Below, in pieces: positions 35,096 through 43,589 of a stretch of 64,000 nucleotides of DNA; position 1 is the first letter of the stretch; each line of letters opens with the position of its first letter. This stretch comes from Oceanospirillum sp048264105. Its GTDB lineage: Bacteria > Pseudomonadota > Gammaproteobacteria > Pseudomonadales > Halomonadaceae. Where the stretch lies: contig JBLXDJ010000001.1 of assembly GCA_048264105.1 (NCBI GenBank), positions 62,001 through 126,000 on the forward strand, given 5' to 3'. Under the pieces are notes generated by a model. The model searched no databases. It was not told the DNA's origin and worked only from the letters and a program-made list of their open reading frames with translations. Both the position numbers and the translations under genes were made by a program.

Positions 35096-35644
35096 ATGAA
35101 AATGCTGAGAGATGACTGGCTGGCGCTGGGGTTGGAAATGTTGGTAGAAGCCGGTGTGGCGCAGGTGAAGATAGACCCCCTGTGTCAGCGGGCGGGGGCG
35201 ACTAAAGGCTCTTTTTATCATCATTTTAAAAACCGTGAGGTCTTTCTGACCGAGCTTTTAAGCTACTGGCGCGAGCATTACAGCCAGCAGTTGATCGATA
35301 AGGTGCAGAACCTGCCTGAGTGGCAGCAGCGCCGAAATAGCCTGCTGGATCTGATTGATGATAAAGCGCTGGCGGTTGAAAGCGCGGTGCGTCACTGGGC
35401 GTGGCAGGATGAACAGGCGAGAGAGGCTGTGCAGCAGGTGGATCAGCTGCGGCTGCAATACCTGAGTGGGCAATGCGCTTCTATGCTGCCGCAAGATAAG
35501 CAGGACAAAGCCGGTCTGCTGGCGGGTATTCTCTACTGGAAGTTTGTCGGCTGTGTGCAGGCTGGTGACCAGCTTGATAGTGACCAATGGCGGCAGATGG
35601 ATGATCTGATGGCAGAGATGATTGAAGGTTGGGCACTTGCTTAG
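35096..35644 (+). CDS. TetR-family regulator
   Basis: The ATG at 35096 (MKMLRDDWLALG) has GAGGA about 10 nt upstream; the ATG at 35063 falls inside the operator-like repeat. The 182-residue protein has a TetR helix-turn-helix, with LCQRAGATKGSFYHHFKNRE, and a C-terminal domain typical of regulators that control a neighbouring enzyme. Its gene is followed 52 bp later by DUF2867, so an operon is likely, with autorepression through the 15-bp repeat. Confidence 0.88.
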   Translation: MKMLRDDWLALGLEMLVEAGVAQVKIDPLCQRAGATKGSFYHHFKNREVFLTELLSYWREHYSQQLIDKVQNLPEWQQRRNSLLDLIDDKALAVESAVRHWAWQDEQAREAVQQVDQLRLQYLSGQCASMLPQDKQDKAGLLAGILYWKFVGCVQAGDQLDSDQWRQMDDLMAEMIEGWALA

Positions 35645-35696
35645 CCCTCAAAAAAAAGTTTGAAAGCCAGATTCGCTAAAAACAGGGAGTACAACC

Positions 35697-36263
35697 ATGG
35701 AAAGCACTGAACAAAACGCCGTTTCTACTCAGCAGAAAGACACCCTTGTGATTCCAAGGGGCAAAGCCATTTCCTGCCCGTTACCCGCAAGTTGCAGTCT
35801 GCATGGCATGGCAAAAGGTCGGGGCTATGAGGATGCCTTTGCCTTCCGACTGACTGATGACACTCAGGATGCCCGCAGTGTGTATCTGGCAATCTTCGGG
35901 CAGCTGCCAAAGCCGGTGCGTTTTATGATCAGTCTGCGTAATAAACTGGTGGGTTTATTCGGCTTCGAAACCAGTCCGGAAGGCATGACCATTACCGCAG
36001 ATCAGATAAAAGAGGGTGCTAAAGCCGGTGCCATGACCATCCTCAAAGCCACAGGCGAGGAGGTTATCGTCGGTTCAGAGGAGCGGCATATGGCGGTCTG
36101 GTTATCGCTGCAGAAACATCCGGACAACCTTTATACCCTAAGCTCCCGGGTGAATCTGCATACCGGCATAGGCCGCGCCTATATGCAGCTGATTAAACCC
36201 TTTCATAAGGTGATTGCGGCCTACAGTATCGAGTCGGCTTTTAAAGCAGGCCGACTGTCTTAG
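35697..36263 (+). CDS. DUF2867-family protein
   Basis: The 188-residue protein has the DUF2867 features GYEDAFAFRLTDD, QLPKPVRFMISLRNKLVGLF and the later VIAAYSIESAFKAGRL. The family is uncharacterised; members are often fused or linked to NAD-dependent epimerase-like proteins and TetR genes. No signal peptide or membrane span is seen. Regulation by the preceding TetR is likely. Confidence 0.85.
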   Translation: MESTEQNAVSTQQKDTLVIPRGKAISCPLPASCSLHGMAKGRGYEDAFAFRLTDDTQDARSVYLAIFGQLPKPVRFMISLRNKLVGLFGFETSPEGMTITADQIKEGAKAGAMTILKATGEEVIVGSEERHMAVWLSLQKHPDNLYTLSSRVNLHTGIGRAYMQLIKPFHKVIAAYSIESAFKAGRLS

Positions 36264-36465
36264 GTTTTTTTATGGCTTACGCTGTTCACTAAAACGGCTG
36301 GTGACCGACCTGCACCTTACTCTGCGGATGGCGTTTCACCAGTTGTTGCAGCCATTCAAGGCTCTCGCGGTTGAAAGTGGTCTAAAAGCCCCTATCTAAC
36401 GATCATCAAATAACCTTGTAGCCTGTATTGATAAACCGGTTTTCCAGAGAAGGATTGAATAAACC

Positions 36466-36720
36466 ATGCCCACCTACGATTACCGTTGTGAAGCCAATGG
36501 CGAAGTGTATGAAGTACGTCACCCGATGGCGCAAACCGTCGAGACCTGGGCGCAGCTGTGCGAAGTAGGTGGTCTTGAGTTGGGTGATCTTGATCCGCAA
36601 ACGCCGGTGACTAAGTTGCTGACTGCTGCGGGCGTCGTAAAGAACTCAGCGCTGAAGAATCCAACGCCACCGCCTTGTATGACGGGTGGTGGCTGTTCCG
36701 GCGGGGGTTGTGGTGTCTGA
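36466..36720 (+). CDS. Small FmdB-like zinc-ribbon protein with altered cysteines
   Basis: The 84-residue protein starts MPTYDYRCEANGEVYEV, the FmdB-type N-terminus, but the usual CxxC is only C8, and the second pair is not in the normal CPxC form (one Cys in LCEVGGLE). The C-terminus PPPCMTGGGCSGGGCGV is Cys-Gly rich, as in FmdB proteins. Metal binding may use the C-terminal cluster instead. Function is unknown; some FmdB proteins were linked to formamidase regulation. Confidence 0.75.
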   Translation: MPTYDYRCEANGEVYEVRHPMAQTVETWAQLCEVGGLELGDLDPQTPVTKLLTAAGVVKNSALKNPTPPPCMTGGGCSGGGCGV

Positions 36721-36745
36721 CAGGTATTTACAGCTTAGAAAAATG

Positions 36746-36781
36746 AAAGCCCCGTTATTCGCACTGAATAACGGGGCTTTT
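36746..36781 (+). terminator. Terminator after the zinc-ribbon-like gene
   Basis: AAAGCCCCGTTATTC and GAATAACGGGGCTTT form a perfect 15-bp stem with a 5-nt loop. Confidence 0.9.
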
Positions 36782-36806
36782 GTACTTTCAGACACTGCTG
36801 GATCGC

Positions 36807-36833
36807 AGGCTACCACGCAGAGCGTGGGAGCCA
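36807..36833 (-). repeat. REP-like hairpin, copy A (minus orientation)
   Basis: On the minus strand it reads CTGGCTCCCACGCTCTGCGTGGTAGCC in pieces: CCCACGC and GCGTGG pair around TCT. It shares the core with copies at 36890, 45212 and 45515. Confidence 0.7.
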
Positions 36834-36889
36834 GTTTTTTAAGGGAATCGATTCACTATTTTACCGGTAAGCGATTCTCTAAGCCTTGG

Positions 36890-36918
36890 CTCGTTCCCAT
36901 GCTCCGCGTGGGAATGCC
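36890..36918 (+). repeat. REP-like hairpin, copy B
   Basis: CTCGTTCCCATGC-TCC-GCGTGGGAATGCC; TTCCCATGC pairs with GCGTGGGAA with one G-U pair. Together with copy A in opposite orientation, 57 bp away, it forms a REPIN-like pair. Confidence 0.75.
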
Positions 36919-36939
36919 AAGCTTTGCAGAGGCTAGGGC

Positions 36940-38445
36940 TTATTCAAACTCAATCCAGGTGGTTTTCAGTTCGGTGTAGTCATCCATGGCGTGCAGAGAC
37001 TTATCACGACCATTACCGGACTCTTTAAAGCCACCAAACGGAACCGTGATATCACCCCCGAAGTAGTTGTTCACGCCCATGGTGCCGGTACGAACGGCTG
37101 CGGCAACCTTGTGCGCGGTATTGATATTCAGGCTCCATACCGCACCTGCCAGACCGTAAGGTGAGTCGTTGGCGATGCGAACGGCATCTGCTGCATCTTT
37201 AAAGCGGATGACGGAAACGACAGGGCCGAAGATCTCTTCCTGTGCGATAGTCATCTTGTTGTCCACTTCTGCGAAGATGGTCGGCTCATGGAAGAAGCCG
37301 CCCTGCGGATGCTCCATCACCTTACCGCCGTAAACCAGCTTGGCACCTTCTTCGATCCCTTTCTGTACATAACCCTGAATGGTATCCAGTTGGCGCTGAT
37401 CCACCACAGGACCCATGTTGGTCGATGGGTTCAGAGGGTTGTCCGGGCACCAGTTTTTCGCCCGTTCCAGCACCATCGCCAGAAACTCATCGTAGATCTC
37501 ATCCTGAACCAGCAGGCGGGTACCTGCTGTGCAGGTCTGGCCGGAGTTATAGAAACCAGCCAGTGCTGCAGCATCAGCGGCTTTTTCCAGATTAGCATCG
37601 GCAAATACGATATTGGCGCTCTTGCCGCCCAGTTCCAGGAAGGTGCGCTTCAGGTTGGACTGACCGGAATACTGCATCAGCAGTTTGCCAACACCGGTAG
37701 AGCCGGTGAAGGTCTGGCCGTCGATATCAGGATGCAAAGAAAGGTGCTTACCCAGATTGATTCCATCCCCGGGCAGCACCTGCAGAACACCGGCGGGCAG
37801 GCCGGCCTGATGGGCAAGTTCTGCAATTTTAAGCGCAGTGAACGGTGTTTTCGGATCCGGTTTCAGGATCACAGAGTTACCGGTCGCCAGCGAAGGAGCC
37901 AGCTTCCATGCCGTAGTAGAAAGCGGGAAGTTCCACGGCACGATCGCCGCAATAACACCTAATGGCAAACGCTGAACCAGTGCCAGACTGTCATGCCCGG
38001 TCGGAGCGATCTCTTCATAAACTTTGTCGGTGGCTTCTGCCGTCCAGCGCAGTGTCGTCAGGCAGCTGGGAACATCGATATTAAAGCAGTCACTGATCGG
38101 TTTGCCGGCGCTCAGGCTTTCCAGTAGCGCGATTTCCGGCAGGTTGGCTTCGATCAGATCCGCCCAGCGCAGCAGTACGCGCTTACGGTCGCCCGGTGCC
38201 ATTTTTGACCAAACACCGGATTCGAATGTATCACGGGCGATTTTTACGGCGATATCGGCATCTTCCGGGCCGCAATCAGCCACTTCGGCAATCGCTTCTG
38301 CAGTTGCCGGGTTCACCACCGGCTGAGTTTTACCGGAGCGGGCACTCACGTTCTCACCGTTGATGATGGCGTAGTTCGGCATGGCGATGGTCGCCGCCAT
38401 CTCCTGCCAGTTGAAATCGGTTACGACAGCTTGCTGTGAAGTCAT
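36940..38445 (-). CDS. puuC: Aldehyde dehydrogenase of gamma-glutamyl-aminobutyraldehyde type
   Basis: The 501-residue protein is a classic NAD(P)-dependent aldehyde dehydrogenase: PWNFPLSTTAWKLAPSLATG, FTGSTGVGK, ELGGKSANIVFADA with the catalytic Glu, NSGQTCTAGTRLL with the catalytic Cys, and EEIFGPVVSV. The sequence pattern (MPNYAIINGENVSARSG) fits PuuC/KauB, which oxidises gamma-glutamyl-gamma-aminobutyraldehyde. An unusual site is ILKPDPKTP where PSE is normal. It is separate from puuB by about 10 kb. Confidence 0.85.
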   Translation of the reverse strand: MTSQQAVVTDFNWQEMAATIAMPNYAIINGENVSARSGKTQPVVNPATAEAIAEVADCGPEDADIAVKIARDTFESGVWSKMAPGDRKRVLLRWADLIEANLPEIALLESLSAGKPISDCFNIDVPSCLTTLRWTAEATDKVYEEIAPTGHDSLALVQRLPLGVIAAIVPWNFPLSTTAWKLAPSLATGNSVILKPDPKTPFTALKIAELAHQAGLPAGVLQVLPGDGINLGKHLSLHPDIDGQTFTGSTGVGKLLMQYSGQSNLKRTFLELGGKSANIVFADANLEKAADAAALAGFYNSGQTCTAGTRLLVQDEIYDEFLAMVLERAKNWCPDNPLNPSTNMGPVVDQRQLDTIQGYVQKGIEEGAKLVYGGKVMEHPQGGFFHEPTIFAEVDNKMTIAQEEIFGPVVSVIRFKDAADAVRIANDSPYGLAGAVWSLNINTAHKVAAAVRTGTMGVNNYFGGDITVPFGGFKESGNGRDKSLHAMDDYTELKTTWIEFE

Positions 38446-38829
38446 TTTGATATCCTGCTTTTCCTGACGTTATTTTTATGAGGTCTTAACGCTTGTCTCT
38501 CAAACAATAAGATACGAATAATTGTTCGGATTTTGCGTTGCGTTCTATCCTGTCGTCAAGTGTGCGCTGTCGGACGCTCTCCGGCTATATCACCGGATAG
38601 GTAGGAGATTGCCGGGATATGGGCCTTTTTTGGCCATCGTTTCTGAGGTGCAAATGAAAACCGGCATTTTCAGAATACCGTCCGAAAGATGGACTATGCT
38701 GATGAAATATTGGATTAATAATAGCAACGGTCTGTTGCAATCAAGGAGGAGCATTTAATTGGTTTGCGGCTTGCAAACCTTCAGACATAAGGCGGTTGAA
38801 TATGATGAGACATACTTGTGAGGTTAACC
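38446..38829 (+). promoter_or_regulatory. Region before the dCache chemoreceptor, with possible leader peptide
   Basis: The 78-codon frame at 38522-38758 has poor composition and no family resemblance and is not called. A strong AAGGAGGAG at 38743-38751 precedes a TTG at 38759 that opens a 20-codon frame ending at 38821, 8 bp before the receptor ATG. The inverted repeat GGTTTGC/GCAAACC (38761-38779) lies inside it. It could be a translated leader, but no evidence beyond this is visible. Confidence 0.35.
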
Positions 38830-40773
38830 ATGATTAACCTTCAGGCACTCAAGCTTAAAACCCTTCTTCTCGGCTCTATGGTTCTCGCTCTGTTATTGGT
38901 TATCAGCATTGTCAGTTACATCAATATCACGGGCTTTTCTTCGACATTCAACACCCTCACGGAAAAAGAGCTACTCCCCAGTATTGCAGATAAGGCCAAA
39001 CTCCAGATCGAGAATCAATTGAGTGAACCTATTATTCTGTCGCGCAGCATCGCTGATAATACCTTTGCCAAACAATGGGCAGAAAACAACGAACCCTCGG
39101 AAGACACGGCATCTGTAGTTGAGTACTTGCAGAGTTTTGTCGCCAATAACAGTGCAGCAATGGCATTTTTTGTTTCGGGTCTGTCCAATAATTACTTCAC
39201 CAATGAAGGCTTTTTTAAGTCGATGTCCCCAAACGAGCCGAGGGACAGTTGGTTTTACAGCACTCTGACATCGGGCAAGGACGTCGCTCTGAATATGGAC
39301 ATTGATGAGAAAACCAAGAAACTCACGGTGTATGTTAACGTGCTGGTGAAGGGCAAAAATGGTCAGGTTATCGGTGTTGCAGGCCTTGGCTATGATGTTT
39401 CCGCCATCATCAATATTGTGGAGAGCGCCAAGGTGGGTGAGGCGGGTTTTATGTTTCTGCTGAATGCCGATAATCAGATCGTTGCCCACCCCGATCATAG
39501 TTTGATTGGCAAGCCCATCGACCAGTTAGGCTTTGACAGTTCACTGGTCACCAGTATGAAAAACAGTACTGAAGAGGTCAGTATCGTTAAAGGTAAACTG
39601 GACCGGCAGCAGATGTACGTCGCGTCTACCACGCTGGGGAGTATTGGCTGGCGTCTGGTGACCCTGCTTCCTCAGGCTGAACTGACCGATCAGGTTAATA
39701 GCGTTGTCAGCAACTCCATTTTCTCCGGTATTGTATTGGCGCTGATATTTATGCTGGTCTCCTATTATATCGCCCGTAGTGTTAGCAAAAGTATTACCAG
39801 TGTCGGTGATAAGCTGAACAGTATGGCGGCATCGGGCGGTGATTTAACACTGAAACTGGATGACAGCGCCCGAAATGAACTGGGTTATCTGGCCAGTGGC
39901 TTTAATGCCATTCTCAGTAAATTTGCCGAGCTGGTGCGTGAGATTATTCAGGCGGAGCAGGCAATCAGTACCGGTGTCGGGCAGTTGAAAAACATTGCTG
40001 AAGAATCGGTACAGTTATCCGATAGTCAGCGGCAACAAACTGAAATGGTTGCCACGGCCATTACAGAAATGGGACAAACCATCAGTGAGGTCTCATCCAT
40101 TGCCCAGACCACTGCAAGCGATACCTCCAGTGCCGTAAAGGATACGCACAGCACCAATGATGTAATGGTTCAGCTTTCCGCAACGATGACGGATTTGGCT
40201 GGGTCGATGACCGGTAGTGAAAAGTCGATCTCAGAACTGGCCAATCAGGCCGATTCCATTAACTCGGTGGTTGATGTGATCAGTGATATTTCAGAGCAAA
40301 CAAATTTACTGGCACTTAACGCCGCGATTGAAGCCGCCCGTGCCGGTGAGCAGGGGCGTGGTTTTGCCGTGGTGGCAGATGAAGTGCGCACCCTGGCGAG
40401 CCGGACGCAGGATTCCACCGAACAGATTCGTACTCAGATTGAACAGCTACAGGAGGCTGCAGCGGCATCACTTGCGGTCACAAAAGAGGGAGCCAAAAGC
40501 AGCTCTGCTTTGGCAGAACAGGCTGTTGAAGCCTCTTCATCACTGACTTCAATCCGTAATCGTTTCGATATGATCAGTGAGGGGAATATTCAGGTTGCAG
40601 CGGCGACGGAAGAGCAGGCTGCTGTTGTGAACAGTATCAATGAATCGGCGCAGTCCATTTCAGATATGGCCAGCACAATTCACAACAGTTCACAGAGTCA
40701 GATTCGTGAAGTGGAAACCTTAAAGCAGCGTGCAGAGCATATGCGACGAATCATTTCACAGTTTAAAGTTTAA
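38830..40773 (+). CDS. Methyl-accepting chemotaxis protein with dCache sensor
   Basis: The ATG at 38830 has GAGG 7 nt upstream; 647 residues. A membrane segment (about 10-30) is followed by a double-Cache periplasmic domain (about 35-290) with DSWFYSTLTSGKDVALNMD, VIGVAGLGYDVSAI and EAGFMFLLNADNQIVAHPD. A second segment (about 296-316), HAMP and signalling domain follow, with the tip SEQTNLLALNAAIEAARAG near 486. Cache domains often bind amino acids or amines. The C-terminus is SQFKV, where the stop codon falls in a heptamer repeat. Confidence 0.92.
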   Translation: MINLQALKLKTLLLGSMVLALLLVISIVSYINITGFSSTFNTLTEKELLPSIADKAKLQIENQLSEPIILSRSIADNTFAKQWAENNEPSEDTASVVEYLQSFVANNSAAMAFFVSGLSNNYFTNEGFFKSMSPNEPRDSWFYSTLTSGKDVALNMDIDEKTKKLTVYVNVLVKGKNGQVIGVAGLGYDVSAIINIVESAKVGEAGFMFLLNADNQIVAHPDHSLIGKPIDQLGFDSSLVTSMKNSTEEVSIVKGKLDRQQMYVASTTLGSIGWRLVTLLPQAELTDQVNSVVSNSIFSGIVLALIFMLVSYYIARSVSKSITSVGDKLNSMAASGGDLTLKLDDSARNELGYLASGFNAILSKFAELVREIIQAEQAISTGVGQLKNIAEESVQLSDSQRQQTEMVATAITEMGQTISEVSSIAQTTASDTSSAVKDTHSTNDVMVQLSATMTDLAGSMTGSEKSISELANQADSINSVVDVISDISEQTNLLALNAAIEAARAGEQGRGFAVVADEVRTLASRTQDSTEQIRTQIEQLQEAAAASLAVTKEGAKSSSALAEQAVEASSSLTSIRNRFDMISEGNIQVAAATEEQAAVVNSINESAQSISDMASTIHNSSQSQIREVETLKQRAEHMRRIISQFKV

Positions 40774-40795
40774 AGTTTAAAGTTTAAAGTTTAAA
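40761..40795 (+). repeat. Five GTTTAAA heptamers across the chemoreceptor stop
   Basis: The heptamer GTTTAAA is repeated five times from 40761. The Val codon and TAA stop of the receptor (QFKV-stop) use bases of the first and second copies. Any copy-number change by slippage leaves the protein end unchanged in most frames because each copy supplies a TAA. Confidence 0.95.
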
Positions 40796-40832
40796 ACGCC
40801 CGAATCTATGACCTATTGATAGGAATGTTATC

Positions 40833-40864
40833 ACTGGCCGCTACTTGTCAAAGTAGCGGCCAGT
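40833..40864. terminator. Terminator-like hairpin between chemoreceptor and LysR genes
   Basis: ACTGGCCGCTACTT and AAGTAGCGGCCAGT form a perfect 14-bp stem with a 4-nt loop; the T tract is interrupted (TTCGTTTT). Confidence 0.85.
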
Positions 40865-40870
40865 TTCGTT

Positions 40871-41800
40871 TTATTCCTCATCTGCCGTTTTCGCCAACTC
40901 TTCCAGATAGGCAGAAAGAATCTGATTGGGTCGTGCGCCTTTTCGGGTGATGGCGCTGTAGTGGGTATGGAAGTGCCGCTGCTCCGGCTGTAACGGGCGC
41001 AGGCGGCCTTCGGTGACCCAGCGCTGAGCGTAGTGAGTGGGCAGAAAACCGATAAAGCGACCACTGAGAATCAGAAACGCGATACCTTCCCGATCTGTCG
41101 AGCTGGCTCCGGCTTTCAGCAGCATCTGCTGTTTTTTGATCTGGGCGGGCTGGGCGTAGGCGGGCAGAACCGCATCAAATTCTGCCAGTTTGCTGTCGGT
41201 CAGCTCCCGGTCATCGGCCTGATAGAGCGGGTGCTGATGACTGCAATAGAGCAGGGATTGTTCCTCATAAAGCGGCTGGTAATCGATACCCGGCAGTGTC
41301 CGCAGATCCGGCACCACACCGATATGCAGGCTGCCATCCAGTACCGCACTTTCAATATCATTCGGTGGAATCATACGGATATTGATCACCACCTCCGGCC
41401 CCCGATCTTTAAGCGCGGCCAGTGCCCGTGTGATGCGCATCTGGGGCACCGTCACCATATTGTCGGTAATGCCGATATTCAGCTCACCTTTCAGGTCACG
41501 ATTGATGGCGTTGATCTGACTGCGGAAATCCTCAAGCCCCGCGATCAGCTGCAGCGTCGCCTGATAGACGATCTCACCTTCCTCGGTGACCGAAAAACCG
41601 GAACGCCCGCGATGGCAAAGCCGGGCATTGATCAGCCCTTCCAGCTCTGTCACTGCCTGACTGATCGCCGGTCGGCTGATATTGAGCTGCACCTCAGCCG
41701 CAGCAAAACCACCGGATTCCACCACCACCTTAAAGATGCGCAGCAGGCGGATATGGGCATCCCCCAGTTGGCGGGGCAGAAAATTATCTTTTTGCGACAT
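40871..41800 (-). CDS. LysR-type regulator of the beta-alanine genes
   Basis: The 309-residue protein has an N-terminal LysR helix-turn-helix (FAAAEVQLNISRPAISQAVT, about 32-51) and a periplasmic-binding-protein-like effector domain. It is divergent from the beta-alanine transaminase gene. A perfect TTTAGTTAACTAAA palindrome (41864-41877) between them fits a T-N11-A LysR box. The effector is probably beta-alanine or a related omega-amino acid (inference). Confidence 0.9.
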   Translation of the reverse strand: MSQKDNFLPRQLGDAHIRLLRIFKVVVESGGFAAAEVQLNISRPAISQAVTELEGLINARLCHRGRSGFSVTEEGEIVYQATLQLIAGLEDFRSQINAINRDLKGELNIGITDNMVTVPQMRITRALAALKDRGPEVVINIRMIPPNDIESAVLDGSLHIGVVPDLRTLPGIDYQPLYEEQSLLYCSHQHPLYQADDRELTDSKLAEFDAVLPAYAQPAQIKKQQMLLKAGASSTDREGIAFLILSGRFIGFLPTHYAQRWVTEGRLRPLQPEQRHFHTHYSAITRKGARPNQILSAYLEELAKTADEE

Positions 41801-42101
41801 AGTGATGGCTCCGGTTGGGCGAGGGGTTGCTGGTTTGCCGTTCAGGTTAGCTGTTGTTCTCTTTTTAGTTAACTAAATAGTTATCTCAGAGTAAATACGT
41901 TTGGATTTAATAAACTAAAAAACGGCTGATAATAGATACCCGATCAAGGTGTTACGCGTTCTACCCTCCGGTGTGTCGCCATAGCCTGTGCAGGGCTATA
42001 GCGGCGCATCGGAGACTTAACCGATAAAAAAAGCCAACAGGTAAAAAAGCCCTACAGGTTAAAACCTTTGCGCTTAACAATAATTTCAATTGAGGTGTGA
42101 C
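41801..42101. promoter_or_regulatory. LysR / transaminase divergent promoter with palindrome
   Basis: The perfect 14-bp palindrome TTTAGTTAACTAAA (41864-41877) is the best operator candidate. Nearer the transaminase, a roughly 18-bp sequence is tandemly duplicated (42024-42060, AAAAAAGCCAACAGGT and AAAAAAGCCCTACAGGT). No gene is seen. Confidence 0.65.
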
Positions 42102-43472
42102 ATGCCTTCCAACGAGAGCGGTCAGCGTATGAATAAAGAGCAACGTCTTGCGGCCTGTGGTCTGAATCAGGCGCAACTGGATGCTCACTGGATGCCATTC
42201 ACCGGCAACCGCGAGTTCAAAAAGGATCCCCGTCTTCTGGTAGCCGCGAAAGGCAACTACTACACGGACGCTGATGGCCGACAGATTTTTGATGCTTTAT
42301 CCGGTCTCTGGACCTGTGGCGCAGGCCACGGTCGCCCTGAGATCGCAGAAGCGATTGCCAAACAAGCGACAGAACTGGATTACTCACCGGCGTTTCAGTT
42401 TGGTCAGCCGAAATCCTTCCAGCTGGCACACCGCATTACCGAACTGATGCCGGAAGGCCTGAACCGTGTGTTCTTTACCGGTTCCGGTTCTGAATCGGTA
42501 GAAACCGCCCTTAAGATCGCCCGCGCCTACTGGCGCAAAAAGGGACAGGCCACCAAGACACGTTTTATCGGTCGTTCCAAGGGGTATCACGGCGTTAACT
42601 TTGGCGGTATCAGCGTAGGCGGTATCGGCCCGAACCGTGCGCTGTACGGTCAGGGGATCGATGCCATTCACCTGCCGCACACCATGCTGCCGGAGAACAA
42701 ATTTGTTCAGGGTATGCCGGATGATGGCGCGCACCTGGCGGACTATCTGGAAGAGCTGCTGGCGATTCACGATGCCAGCAATATCGCCGGTGTCATCGTT
42801 GAGCCTTTAGCGGGTTCTGCCGGTGTGATTCCCCCACCAAAAGGTTACCTGAAGCGTTTGCGCGAGCTGTGCGACAAGCACAACTTGTTGCTGATCTTTG
42901 ATGAGGTGATCACCGCCTTTGGCCGTATGGGGTCTCATACCGGTGCGGAAGAGTTTGGTGTTACGCCGGATCTGATGACCATGGCAAAACAGCTGACCAA
43001 CGGCGTAGTACCGATGGGGGCGGTGGTTGCTAAGCAGGAGATCTACGACACCTTTATGGAAACCGGTGGCCCGGAATACATGCTGGAACTGCCCCACGGT
43101 TACACCTATTCCGCGCATCCTCTGGCTTGTGCTGCAGGTCTTGCCTCGCTGGATGTACTGGAAAACGACCAGCTGATCCCCCGCGTTAAACAGATGGCAC
43201 CCAAGTTTGAAGAGATGCTGCACAGCCTGAAAGGTTCGCCTTACGTGTCAGATATCCGTAACTACGGCTTAGCCGGTGCGCTGACACTGGAAGCGGCTCC
43301 GGGTGAACCTGCGCTGCGTCCGTATCAGGTGGCGATGAAGTGCTGGGAGAAAGGCTTCTATGTGCGTTACGGCGGCGACACCCTGCAGCTGGGGCTGCCA
43401 TTTACCGTGGAAACCGACGAGATCGACCGTCTGATCAATGCACTGGGCGAGTCCCTGCGAGAGATCGGTTAA
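42102..43472 (+). CDS. bauA: Beta-alanine (omega-amino acid):pyruvate aminotransferase
   Basis: The ATG at 42102 has GAGGTG upstream; 456 residues. The class III features are DALSGLWTCGAGHGR, FTGSGSESVETALK, KGYHGVNFGG, FDEVITAFGRMG and the PLP Lys in MAKQLTNGVVPMG. The pattern fits omega-amino acid:pyruvate transaminases, which convert beta-alanine to malonate semialdehyde. The following mmsA would take that product to acetyl-CoA. Beta-alanine arises from the aminopropyl part of spermidine, which links this pair to the polyamine genes (inference). Confidence 0.9.
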   Translation: MPSNESGQRMNKEQRLAACGLNQAQLDAHWMPFTGNREFKKDPRLLVAAKGNYYTDADGRQIFDALSGLWTCGAGHGRPEIAEAIAKQATELDYSPAFQFGQPKSFQLAHRITELMPEGLNRVFFTGSGSESVETALKIARAYWRKKGQATKTRFIGRSKGYHGVNFGGISVGGIGPNRALYGQGIDAIHLPHTMLPENKFVQGMPDDGAHLADYLEELLAIHDASNIAGVIVEPLAGSAGVIPPPKGYLKRLRELCDKHNLLLIFDEVITAFGRMGSHTGAEEFGVTPDLMTMAKQLTNGVVPMGAVVAKQEIYDTFMETGGPEYMLELPHGYTYSAHPLACAAGLASLDVLENDQLIPRVKQMAPKFEEMLHSLKGSPYVSDIRNYGLAGALTLEAAPGEPALRPYQVAMKCWEKGFYVRYGGDTLQLGLPFTVETDEIDRLINALGESLREIG

Positions 43473-43479
43473 CTCGTTG

Positions 43480-43545
43480 CATAGGTTGCATAGATAGTGT
43501 CGCTGTATAGAGAGTGCCGCTGCATCGATAGAAAAAGATTTAACG
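43480..43545 (+). repeat. Degenerate 17-18 bp tandem repeat between bauA and mmsA
   Basis: After the bauA stop, TTGCATAGATAGTGTCGC, TGTATAGAGAGTGCCGC and TGCATCGATAGAAAAAG follow one another. They are clearly related but diverged. Confidence 0.6.
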
Positions 43546-43589
43546 AATTTTCAGATCGTATTGATAGATAAACGAATAACAGGTTTTTT

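Noticed and set aside
38522..38758. 78-codon plus-strand frame upstream of the dCache receptor
   Set aside because: No ribosome-binding site, no family resemblance, and its region looks like a promoter.
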